A stretch of 32,816 nucleotides of DNA, taken from Clostridia bacterium. Lineage in GTDB: Bacteria > Bacillota > Clostridia > Christensenellales > Aristaeellaceae. Below the pieces are notes generated by a model, which did not search any database, had not been told where the DNA came from, and was given only the letters and a program-made list of their open reading frames with translations. A program made the translations under genes and the position numbers. The DNA is taken from contig JAFUCP010000017.1 of the NCBI GenBank assembly GCA_017459565.1, forward strand, positions 1 through 32,816, read 5' to 3'. Positions 23,565 through 31,460 of this stretch are shown piece by piece; position 1 is the first letter of the stretch; every line of letters starts with the position of its first letter.

Positions 23565-25715
23565 ATGGATCAGAGGGATCAATTGCGGGAGTTGCCGCAG
23601 GAGCAGGCCTATACCGTGCGGGTGCAGCAGCTGCTGCTGGCGCTGATCGAGCAGGCGCAGGTCATTTCCAGCGACCATCTACAATCCATTCACGCCATCG
23701 TGGCCGACGCCTGGGAGGAGCTGCGCGTCAAGCCCACGGCGCTGTCCGAGGAGGACCTGGAGCAGCTCTCCACTGAGGTGGACCGCTTTGTGGTGCGGCG
23801 GCAGTTCGCCGACAGCCTGGCGGAGCGCTCCCGGCGGATGCTGCTCAACCCGTTTTTCGCCCGGGTGGACTTTGTCGAGCAGGGCGAGACGCAGACGGAG
23901 AAGATCGTCATTGGGCTGTACAGCCTCAAGGATGAAAAGGGAGAGCTGCTGGTGCATGACTGGCGCGCCCCGGTATGCAGTCTGTATTACGACGCCATGC
24001 CCGGCGAGGCCAAATACGCCAGCCCCTCCGGGGACATATGGGGACAGCTGACGCTCAAGCGCCAGTACCGCATGGAGAACGGCCGCCTCAAATACTATGT
24101 GGACACCCATCTGAGCATCGACGATTCCATGCTGCTGGACATCCTCTCCGGGGCCACCAGTCGCCACATGCGCCAGATCGTCGCCACCATTCAGGCGGAG
24201 CAAAACGCCGCCATCCGGCAGGAGAATGCCCAGGTTGTGTGCGTGGTGGGCGGCGCGGGCTCGGGCAAGACCTCCGTGGCCATGCACCGCGCGGCCTATC
24301 TGATGTACCGCCGCCGGGACGTGCTGGACGCCAGCAAAATCCTGATCCTTTCGCCCAGCACCGCTTTTTCCGAGTATGTCTCCGGCGTGCTGCCGGAGCT
24401 GGGAGAGGAGAACATTCGCGCCCGCACGCTGCGGGAGGTGGTGGAGGATGTGCTGGGCAAGAAGGTGGAGAAGCCCTACCGGCAGCTGGAGGCGCTGCTG
24501 GACGGGGACAGCGCGCTGCGCCGCCGGTCCGTGGCGGCGAAGAGCGGCGCGGAATTCATGGACATGCTCAAGCGCTTTGCCGACGATTTTGCCGTCTACG
24601 GCCCAGCCTTCAGGGACGTGCGGCTGGATGACCAGGTGCTGATCAAGCGGGAGGAGCTGGCCCGCATGTACCGGGGTGAGCTGTCGCTGCTGACGCCGGC
24701 CCAGAAGCTGATGCGCATGGCGGCCACGCTGCAAACCCGGCTCTCCGGCTGGGAGGAGCGGCTCTACAAGCAGTATGAGAAGAGCTTTTCCGGCAGATAT
24801 GGCCAGCGGGAGCTGCGCCAGGTGAGCAACATGGCCGTCGCCCAGCGCCTGCAGCCCGTGCGCGCCCAGCTGAGGAGTATGCTGGAGCTGAAGGGCGGCG
24901 CGCTGCTTTCGCGGCTGATGCGCGGCGCGCCCAGGGAGCTTCGGGACGCCTACGCGGAAAACCAGGCCGCCGGGGTGACCTGGTGGGAGGACGCCGTGGC
25001 CGAGGCCTATCTGAGCGTGCGGCTGGGCTTCGCGGCCCCGGACAAGAGCGTGTACCATCTGCTGGTGGACGAGGCGCAGGACTATGCCGACGCCGCGCTG
25101 GCCATGCTGGGGGCTTACTATCCCAACGCCCAGGTGACGCTGCTGGGCGATCCCAAGCAGCGCACGACCCCGGGCATGGAGGCCTGCGACCCCGCCCGCT
25201 GGGGCGCGTGCTTCGGTATGCCTGAGGCGCCCATCCTGCCGCTGACCCGCTGTTACCGCTCCGCGCTGCCCATCGCCCAGCTGTGCAACCGCATCCTGCC
25301 GGAAGGCGAGGCGCTGGAGCCCTTTGGACGCGAGGGGGCTGAGCCGTTGCTGGCCCAGTATTCCGAGGCGCTGCTTAAAAAGACCCTGGAGGACTTCCGC
25401 AGGGCGGGGCACCGGTCCATCGCCGTGATCACCCGCAGCCAGGCCCAGGCCGATTCCCTGTCGGCGAAGCTGGACAAGGTATACCGGCTGGACGGCGGCG
25501 AAGCCGATTTGAACTATGAAGCCGGTGACAACGTGGTGGCCTGCTACCATCTGACCAAGGGCATGGAGTTTGACGCCGTGATCGTGGTCTGGCCGGACGT
25601 GCCCCTCACGGGCGACGAGAGAAGGCGGCTGTACACCGCTGCCTCCCGGGCGCTGCACGCGGCGGCGCTGCTGGTGGGGGGCGGTCTGCTCCGGGAAATC
25701 AAAGCGCCGGTTTGA
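23565..25715 (+). CDS. HelD-like superfamily 1 helicase / RNA polymerase recycling motor
   Basis: A 716-residue UvrD/Rep-type ATPase of the HelD branch. The N-terminal part (about 90-200) has the HelD blocks NPFFARVDFVEQGE, LLVHDWRAPVCSLYYDA and GQLTLKRQY. Then come Walker A VVGGAGSGKTSVAMHRAAYLMY (about 229), LSPSTAFSEYVSGVLPELGEENI, Walker B LLVDEAQDYADAAL, motif III LLGDPKQRTTPG, motif IV TRCYRS, motif V YHLTKGMEFDAVIVVW and motif VI YTAASRALHAAALL. HelD removes stalled RNA polymerase from DNA in Bacillus. ATG 23565 has AAAGGGG upstream. It leads a four-gene operon. Confidence 0.87.
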   Translation: MDQRDQLRELPQEQAYTVRVQQLLLALIEQAQVISSDHLQSIHAIVADAWEELRVKPTALSEEDLEQLSTEVDRFVVRRQFADSLAERSRRMLLNPFFARVDFVEQGETQTEKIVIGLYSLKDEKGELLVHDWRAPVCSLYYDAMPGEAKYASPSGDIWGQLTLKRQYRMENGRLKYYVDTHLSIDDSMLLDILSGATSRHMRQIVATIQAEQNAAIRQENAQVVCVVGGAGSGKTSVAMHRAAYLMYRRRDVLDASKILILSPSTAFSEYVSGVLPELGEENIRARTLREVVEDVLGKKVEKPYRQLEALLDGDSALRRRSVAAKSGAEFMDMLKRFADDFAVYGPAFRDVRLDDQVLIKREELARMYRGELSLLTPAQKLMRMAATLQTRLSGWEERLYKQYEKSFSGRYGQRELRQVSNMAVAQRLQPVRAQLRSMLELKGGALLSRLMRGAPRELRDAYAENQAAGVTWWEDAVAEAYLSVRLGFAAPDKSVYHLLVDEAQDYADAALAMLGAYYPNAQVTLLGDPKQRTTPGMEACDPARWGACFGMPEAPILPLTRCYRSALPIAQLCNRILPEGEALEPFGREGAEPLLAQYSEALLKKTLEDFRRAGHRSIAVITRSQAQADSLSAKLDKVYRLDGGEADLNYEAGDNVVACYHLTKGMEFDAVIVVWPDVPLTGDERRRLYTAASRALHAAALLVGGGLLREIKAPV

Positions 25716-25727
25716 GGTGTGTTGGAT

Positions 25728-26972
25728 ATGCGATATGATGCCATCATCGTCGGCGGCGGGGCCGCCGGGTTGATCGCTGCCTGCGCGCTGGCCCTGCGGG
25801 GACGGCGCGTTGTGCTGCTGGAGAAGCAGCCGCGCGTGGGTCGAAAGCTGCTCAGCACCGGCAACGGGCGCTGCAACCTGACTAACCTTCGCGCGTCCGC
25901 GGGGGATTATCACGGTGCCAGAGCCGCAGCCCAGGCTGCGCTGAAGGCATGGCCGCCGAAGAAGGTCATGGGCTTTTTTGAGGGGCTGGGCGTGCCGTGC
26001 GTGCCGGACGAGGCGGGCAGGGTGTATCCCATGAGCCGCCAGGCGGCTTCCGTGCTGGACGCGCTGCGGCTGCGCTGCGCTGAGGCGGGGGTTGAGATTT
26101 GCACGGACTTTGCGGTTTCGTCCCTTGTGTGCCCGGGGGACGGCTTTGAGGCCCGCGCGGCGGACGGGCGCGCGGCGAGTGGACGCTGTGCGCTGGTGTG
26201 TACCGGCGGGCTGGCGGCCCCAAAGCTGGGCGCGTGCGGCGATGGCTACCGGCTGCTGGAGGGCTTTGGCCACCGTGTCACGCCCCGCTTTCCCGCCATC
26301 GCGGCGCTTAAGACGCCCCCGGATGCCGTCCGCGCCCTCAAGGGCATCCGCGCCGAGGGGGAAATCGCGCTGCTGGCGGACGGCGAGGCGCTGCGCACCG
26401 AGGCGGGGGAGGCGCTGTTCTCGGAAACGGGCGTGTCCGGCATCGCGGCCATGCAGCTGGCGCGGCTGGCGACGCAGGTCATGAACCGGGGCGGGCGCTG
26501 CGAGGTGCGGCTGAACCTTGCGCCGGGGCTGGATGCCGCCGCGCTGCTTTCTCACAGGGCAAAGCAGCTGCCCGAGCGAACGATGGAGGACTTTCTGAAC
26601 GGCATCGTCCCCAGACGGCTGGGCCAGGCGCTGGCAAAGTCGGCGGGGCTGGAAATGAGCCTTGCGGCGAAGCGGCTTTCGGACAAACAGATCGCCCGTC
26701 TGGCCGGCGCGCTGGGCGGCTGGACGCTGCCCGTCACGGGGGTCCAGGGCTTCGACCAGGCCCAGGTCACCGCCGGGGGCGCGTCTCTGAAGGACTTCGA
26801 TATCCGCTGTATGCAGTCCCTGCGCGCGCCGGGGCTGTTCGCCGCAGGGGAGGTGCTGGACGTGGACGGCGACTGCGGCGGCTTCAACCTGCAATGGGCC
26901 TGGAGTTCGGCGCTGATGGCTGCGGAGGGCATCGATTCGGTTCTGGCGAAGGATTGTCGAATCCATCAATGA
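25728..26972 (+). CDS. NAD(P)/FAD-dependent oxidoreductase, HI0933/BaiN family
   Basis: A 414-residue flavoprotein. The Rossmann motif IIVGGGAAGLIAACALALRG is followed by VVLLEKQPRVGRKLLSTGNGRCNLTN, the family signature. A C-terminal FAD-contact block FAAGEVLDVDGDCGGFNLQWAWSSA is also typical. Members include BaiN-type enzymes of bile-acid transformation, but most have no proven substrate, and the name BaiN should not be read as bile-acid activity here. ATG 25728 is preferred to the GTG or TTG just upstream because GAGG at 25714-25717 is better spaced. It follows HelD by 12 bases. Confidence 0.88.
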   Translation: MRYDAIIVGGGAAGLIAACALALRGRRVVLLEKQPRVGRKLLSTGNGRCNLTNLRASAGDYHGARAAAQAALKAWPPKKVMGFFEGLGVPCVPDEAGRVYPMSRQAASVLDALRLRCAEAGVEICTDFAVSSLVCPGDGFEARAADGRAASGRCALVCTGGLAAPKLGACGDGYRLLEGFGHRVTPRFPAIAALKTPPDAVRALKGIRAEGEIALLADGEALRTEAGEALFSETGVSGIAAMQLARLATQVMNRGGRCEVRLNLAPGLDAAALLSHRAKQLPERTMEDFLNGIVPRRLGQALAKSAGLEMSLAAKRLSDKQIARLAGALGGWTLPVTGVQGFDQAQVTAGGASLKDFDIRCMQSLRAPGLFAAGEVLDVDGDCGGFNLQWAWSSALMAAEGIDSVLAKDCRIHQ

Positions 26973-26991
26973 CGATTGGGGAAGAAACAGC

Positions 26992-28608
26992 ATGATCATA
27001 CGCATTTCCCAGCTCAGACAGCGGCTGGACGACTGGCAGCTGCCTCTGGAGGAGGTCGCGGCCCGGGTGCTGCGCGTCAAGCGGGAAGATATACGCCGGG
27101 TGCGGCTGGCCCGCAAATCCGTGGACGCCAGGGACAAGGGCGACGTTCACTTTACATTGACGCTGGACGTGGAGACCGTCCGGCCCGTCCGCCTGCCCAA
27201 AAACGCGCAGGAGATGAGCGCCATGGGTGACGAGGCCCCCATCGGCGCGAAGCTGCGCGGCGGGACGAACGCCCCCGCCGGGCGCTGTCTGGTGGTGGGC
27301 ATGGGCCCTGCGGGGCTGTTCGCGGCGCTGACGCTGGCCCGATGCGGGCTTGCGCCCGTGGTGGTGGAGCGGGGGAAGAGCGTCGAGGCGCGGGAGAGGG
27401 ACGTGGCCGCGTTCTGGGCCGGCGGCGCGTTTGATCCCGCCAGCAACGTGCAGTTCGGCGAAGGCGGCGCGGGCACCTTTTCCGACGGCAAGCTCAACAG
27501 CGGCATCAAGGACGCGCGCTGCCGCGGCGTGCTGGCGGAGATGGTCCGCGCGGGCGCGCCGGAGTCCATCCTCTGGCAGGCCAGGCCCCATGTGGGCACC
27601 GACCATCTGAAAAAAATGGTGCGCGGCCTGCGCAATCAGATCATCGCCCTGGGCGGCGACGTGCGCTTTGAGACCCGGCTGACGGGGCTTGTCATCGAAA
27701 ACGGCTCGGTCAGGGGCGCAGAATTGCAGGGCCCCGGCGGCGCGTACACCCTCGATGCCGACGCCGTGATCCTGGCCGTGGGCCACAGCGCCCGGGATAC
27801 CTTTGAGATGCTGCGCACGGCGGGGGCGGACATGTCCCGCAAGCCCTTCGCCATCGGCGCGCGCATCGAGCATTTGCAGCGGGCGATCAATCGCGCCCAG
27901 TACGGCGCGGCCGCGGAACATCCCGCGCTGGGTGCGGCGGATTACAAGCTGGCCGTGCATCTGGAAAGCGGACGCTCCGTGTATACCTTCTGCATGTGCC
28001 CCGGCGGGCAGGTGGTGGCCGCCGCCAGCGAGGCGGGCGGCGTGGTGGTCAACGGCATGAGCCTGTACGCCCGGGACGGCGTCAACGCCAACAGCGCCCT
28101 GCTGGTCAACGTGCTGCCCGGGGACTTCGGCGGCGAGGATCCCCTGGCGGGGGTGCGCTTCCAGCGGACGTGGGAGCGCGCGGCCTTCCTGGCGGGCGGC
28201 GGGGACTATCGCGCCCCGGCCCAGCGGGTGGGGGACTTCCTGGCGCAGAGGGCCAGCGCAGGGCCCGGATCTGTCGTGCCCAGCTACCGCCCGGGCGTGA
28301 AATGGGGCGCGCTGGACGGCTGCCTGCCGGAATTTGTCACCGGCGCTATGCGACAGGCGCTGCCGCTGCTGGACAGAAAGCTCAGGGGCTTTGCCCATCC
28401 CGACGCGGTGCTGACCGGCGTGGAGACGCGCTCCTCCTCTCCCGTGCGCGTGGAGCGGGACGAGCGGTGCAGTTCAAACCTCCGCGGGCTCTATCCCTGC
28501 GGCGAGGGCGCGGGCTATGCCGGGGGCATCATGTCCGCCGCCGTGGACGGCATCCGCTGCGCGGAGGCGGCGATCTGTGAACTGACCCGGAACGATCAAT
28601 CACTGTAA
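26992..28608 (+). CDS. FAD-dependent dehydrogenase of the COG2509 type
   Basis: A 538-residue protein with a small N-terminal domain (about 1-90: RISQLRQRLDDWQLP, LRVKREDIRRVRLARKSVDAR) typical of COG2509, then the FAD-binding LVVGMGPAGLFAALTLARCG. NVQFGEGGAGTFSDGKLNSG and, near the end, the PCGEGAGYAGGIMSAAVDGIR block are conserved. The family is widespread in anaerobes without a known substrate. GGGGAAG precedes the ATG; the gene is third in the operon, 19 bases after the previous stop. Confidence 0.9.
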   Translation: MIIRISQLRQRLDDWQLPLEEVAARVLRVKREDIRRVRLARKSVDARDKGDVHFTLTLDVETVRPVRLPKNAQEMSAMGDEAPIGAKLRGGTNAPAGRCLVVGMGPAGLFAALTLARCGLAPVVVERGKSVEARERDVAAFWAGGAFDPASNVQFGEGGAGTFSDGKLNSGIKDARCRGVLAEMVRAGAPESILWQARPHVGTDHLKKMVRGLRNQIIALGGDVRFETRLTGLVIENGSVRGAELQGPGGAYTLDADAVILAVGHSARDTFEMLRTAGADMSRKPFAIGARIEHLQRAINRAQYGAAAEHPALGAADYKLAVHLESGRSVYTFCMCPGGQVVAAASEAGGVVVNGMSLYARDGVNANSALLVNVLPGDFGGEDPLAGVRFQRTWERAAFLAGGGDYRAPAQRVGDFLAQRASAGPGSVVPSYRPGVKWGALDGCLPEFVTGAMRQALPLLDRKLRGFAHPDAVLTGVETRSSSPVRVERDERCSSNLRGLYPCGEGAGYAGGIMSAAVDGIRCAEAAICELTRNDQSL

Positions 28609-28623
28609 TTCAGGAGTAAGAGT

Positions 28624-29931
28624 ATGTTTACGGACGTCAATTGCTTCTTGGGCGCGATATTTGACCTGGACGGCACGCTGCTTGACAGCGCCTATGTCTG
28701 GCACGATGTGGACAGGCGCTTTTTCGGGGCGCGGGGCATCGCCATCGACCACGACGCATACGCCCGGGCCGTGCAGGGCATGAGCTTTCGGGAGGCCGCC
28801 GCCTACAGCGTGCGGCTCTACGGCCTGCGGGAGTCCGTGGAGGCGGTCATGGAGGAATGGATGTGCATGGCCGGGGAGGAATACGCGCGCCGCGTGGAGT
28901 TGAAGCGCGGGGCGCTGGACTATCTGCGGCTCTTGAAGCGATCCGGGGTGAAGCTGGCGGTGGCCACCGCCAACCGGCCGGAGCTTTTCATGCCCGCGCT
29001 GGAGCGCTGCGGCGCGGCGGAGCTGTTCGACGCCTTCTGCACCAGCGCCGAGGTGGGAAACGTGAGCAAGTCAGACGGCGCATTGTACCGAATGGCGGCG
29101 TCGCGGCTGGGCGTCGCGCCCGGGGACTGCGCTGTGTTCGAGGATGTGCTGGAGGGCATCACCGGCGCGAAGCGGGCGGGGATGCGCGCCTATGCCGTGC
29201 GGGACGCCGCCACCGCCCACAGCCGCGCGGCCATTGACGCCCTGGCGGACGGCTCCATCGATGATTTTACCCAAATGGCGCGCCGGCACCCCTGGGACAA
29301 AGCACCCCGCCGCTGCGTGATCTTCACCGCACTGTGCGAGGGGGATGTGAAGCGCGCCTATCAGGGCAGGTCGGGGGATTGCGTGCTTTGCGCGGACGGC
29401 GGCTGGGAGCTGGCGCGCGCCGCGGGCGTGGAGCCCGACTGCGTGATCGGCGATTTCGATTCCTCCAGCCAGCCTGCGGACGCGCCCACAGTGCGCGTGC
29501 CCGTGGAGAAGGACGACACGGATACCATGCTCTGCTTGAAGCGGGGGCTGGCGATGGGCTATGATGACTTTCTGATCGTGGGAGGCTTCGGCGGGCGCTT
29601 CGACCACACGCTGGCCAACCTCCAGGCGCTCAACTACGCGGCGTCGCGCCGTGCCCGGGTGGAGATGCGGGACGGCGAACGCTGGGCGACGGCGATCAGA
29701 AACGGCGCGATCCGGCTGCCCGCGCCCGAAGGGGCGGAGGGGATCAAGCTGTCGGTGTTCGCCCTGAGCGATACCTGCCGGGGCGTGTGTATCCGGGGAA
29801 CGCGATACGCCGCGGAGGACATCACCCTCACCAACGCCTTTCCCCTGGGCGTCAGCAACGCCTTCGCCGGGGACTGCGCCGAGATTTCCGTGGCGGAGGG
29901 CACGCTGCTGGTGACGATGTGCATGGGATAA
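28624..29931 (+). CDS. HAD phosphatase-thiamine pyrophosphokinase fusion
   Basis: A two-domain 435-residue protein. Residues 1-215 are a HAD-IA phosphatase (IFDLDGTLLDS with nucleophile Asp14 and Asp16, VATANRPELF for motif II, AVFEDVLEGITGAKRAG for motif IV). Residues about 223-435 are a thiamine pyrophosphokinase (CADGGWELARAAGVEPDCVIGDFDS, then KDDTDTMLCLKRGL and IVGGFGGRFDHTLANLQ), which transfers pyrophosphate from ATP to thiamine. The HAD part could remove phosphate from thiamine monophosphate to feed the second domain; this is inference only, and the HAD could act on another metabolite. CAGGAG precedes the ATG. Last gene of the operon. Confidence 0.9.
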   Translation: MFTDVNCFLGAIFDLDGTLLDSAYVWHDVDRRFFGARGIAIDHDAYARAVQGMSFREAAAYSVRLYGLRESVEAVMEEWMCMAGEEYARRVELKRGALDYLRLLKRSGVKLAVATANRPELFMPALERCGAAELFDAFCTSAEVGNVSKSDGALYRMAASRLGVAPGDCAVFEDVLEGITGAKRAGMRAYAVRDAATAHSRAAIDALADGSIDDFTQMARRHPWDKAPRRCVIFTALCEGDVKRAYQGRSGDCVLCADGGWELARAAGVEPDCVIGDFDSSSQPADAPTVRVPVEKDDTDTMLCLKRGLAMGYDDFLIVGGFGGRFDHTLANLQALNYAASRRARVEMRDGERWATAIRNGAIRLPAPEGAEGIKLSVFALSDTCRGVCIRGTRYAAEDITLTNAFPLGVSNAFAGDCAEISVAEGTLLVTMCMG

Positions 29932-29935
29932 GCCA

Positions 29936-29965
29936 TGACGGGGATGCCGTGAGGCATCCCCGTCA
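29936..29965 (+). terminator. hairpin terminating the HelD-like operon
   Basis: TGACGGGGATGCC and GGCATCCCCGTCA pair perfectly over 13 bp with a GTGA tetraloop, four bases after the stop. There is no T-run, so it may act as a stabiliser with termination further on. Confidence 0.6.
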
Positions 29966-30044
29966 GCAGACCGCTGACAAAGCCCGCAAACGCGGAAATT
30001 TTTGCAATATCGCTTGTACGGTTGAAATTTCTGCTTCCTGCGTC

Positions 30045-30106
30045 AGGACAGCCTGCAAATGCGGTTACTTACATTTGTGTAAGCACCCTCATTTGCAGGC
30101 TGTCCT
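30045..30106. repeat. 62-bp cruciform element between convergent genes
   Basis: Arms 30045-30061 (AGGACAGCCTGCAAATG) and 30090-30106 are perfectly complementary over 17 bp. Inside them CTTACA, TTTG, TGTAAG forms a second 6-bp hairpin. TGCAGGCT from the right arm is repeated at 30116-30123 and 30145-30152. To the left GAAATTT (29995-30001) and AAATTTC (30025-30031) form another inverted pair. No coding potential is seen between 29932 and 30152. Confidence 0.65.
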
Positions 30107-30152
30107 TCCTTGTCTTGCAGGCTTCTCAACGGCCTGTCATGATGTGCAGGCT

Positions 30153-31004
30153 CTATCGCCTTATTTCGTTTGCCAGCGTAAAGCCCAGGATCATCGCGCC
30201 GCCCGCCAGCTGTACGGGCGCCACGGGCTCTGCCAGCACGGTCAGTGAGATCAGCACCGCTACCAGCGGGTCGAAATAGCTGAGGACCGCGGTCTCCTGT
30301 CCCGGCAGGCTGCGCAGCGCCGAGAAGTACAGCACGTAGGCCAGTGCCGAATGGATCAGCCCTACCGCCAGCATGTACAGCCAGCCAGAGGCGCTCATGC
30401 CCGAAAAATCGAAGCCGCCCGTCAGCAGGATGTAGGGCGCAAGCACGATGGCTGCCGCCCCGAATTGCAGCGCCGTGCGGTCGATGCCTGAAACGCGGGT
30501 GATCTTCTTATTCAGCAGTATGACCGTCGCGTACAGCGCCGCCGCCGCCAGGCCGAACATAACGCCCTTTGCCGGGTCGCCGCCCTCCAGGGAGCCGGGG
30601 TTGATCACCAGCACCAGCCCCAGCGTGGCGCCCGCGGAGCAGATCAGCTGGCGAGCCGTCATGCGCTCTTTGAACAGCAGAGGGCAGGCCGCCGTCACGA
30701 TCACCGGCGCGAAATAGTAGCTGAGCGTGGCCACCGATACCGATGTGTATTTGTAGGCCTCAAACAGGAATATCCAGTTGAAGCCCATCGCCGCGCCCGA
30801 CAGGAACAGCATAAGCGCGTCCCGGCCCATGTCCCTGATGGGCAGGGGCTTTTTCATGATGCCCTTTGCCAGCAGGATGCAGCCGAGCGCGATGACGGCG
30901 CGCAGCAACGCCACCTCCGAAGAGGCCAGCGGGATATGGCGGATAAACAGGGACAGCGTCCCGTATATCGCCATCGAAGCAATCATTTCAAGCTGTGGTT
31001 TCAT
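30153..31004 (-). CDS. EamA (DMT superfamily) transporter, second copy
   Basis: A 283-residue membrane protein with about ten helices in two EamA repeats. MAIYGTLSLFIRHIPLASSEVALLRAVIAL opens repeat one, and the end reads ALRSLPGQETAVLSYFDPLVAVLISLTVLAEP, the family's helix 8-9 pattern. It is only distantly like the transporter at 21657. Substrate unknown. No Shine-Dalgarno sequence is visible before ATG 31004; instead the leader is made of GTGGAG-type repeats, so its normal leader may have been replaced or the gene may be weakly translated. Confidence 0.88.
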   Translation of the reverse strand: MKPQLEMIASMAIYGTLSLFIRHIPLASSEVALLRAVIALGCILLAKGIMKKPLPIRDMGRDALMLFLSGAAMGFNWIFLFEAYKYTSVSVATLSYYFAPVIVTAACPLLFKERMTARQLICSAGATLGLVLVINPGSLEGGDPAKGVMFGLAAAALYATVILLNKKITRVSGIDRTALQFGAAAIVLAPYILLTGGFDFSGMSASGWLYMLAVGLIHSALAYVLYFSALRSLPGQETAVLSYFDPLVAVLISLTVLAEPVAPVQLAGGAMILGFTLANEIRR

Positions 31005-31012
31005 GGATTCAA

Positions 31013-31440
31013 TGTGGAGGGTGGAGATTTTTGTGTGGAGTGTGGAGAGTGAAGCGTGGAGTTGAAGTTACCGGCCCGGGAACCGTGAGAGCGCTTTTTG
31101 AAAGTTGAGAGTGTAGATGAAGCTGGTTCGGGAATAGCAGGACGGAGAGAGGATATTTAGCCTTCTCCTCCGGGAAAGGCGCCGGGCGAAGCGAGGCGGA
31201 TGAGGTCGCCTTCCGCCTCTCTTATAACATTCCAAAGATCGGACGGGAGATCCGCAAGGATTTCCTCTGTATCTCCTGCTTCCAACCGGCTGCAACTTTT
31301 TTCTTAAGACTTCAAATCCGCTTCTACTTCTTTCGTAAGGCCTCCATCCTGCTTCTACTTTGAAGCTCCATTCTCCAAATCTCTTCTATTTCCGGGATGC
31401 CCCGGTTAATTTGTCTCCACTCTCCACGCTCAAAAGCTTT
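31013..31440. repeat. repeat-rich non-coding region
   Basis: The 456-base gap between the second EamA gene and the PHP gene holds no gene. Its left part (about 31013-31062) contains several GTGGAG units. Its right end (about 31404-31440) contains the reverse complement (TCCACTCTCCACGCT), so the region has inverted-repeat edges. In the middle lies the interspersed element at 31181-31219, whose GAGGCGGA (31193-31200) and TCCGCCTC (31212-31219) form a perfect stem. Between 31230 and 31400 the plus strand is pyrimidine-rich (CTTCTAC, CTTC repeats). It resembles decayed intergenic repeats of gut Clostridia; no transposase is present. Confidence 0.65.
31181..31219. repeat. second copy of the interspersed palindromic element
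   Basis: Bases 31181-31208 match 18514-18541 at 27 of 28 positions. The following TTCCGCCT also occurs in the first copy, but after about 35 extra bases. Confidence 0.8.
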
Positions 31441-31460
31441 CGCTCTCCTGCCCCCGCAAA

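Noticed and set aside
23679..27137. A 1152-residue open frame on the minus strand across the HelD-like and flavoprotein genes
   Set aside because: It is antisense to two genes with clear motifs, has biased Arg/Gln/His/Pro composition, and spans an operon junction. GC-rich codon usage creates such long shadows.
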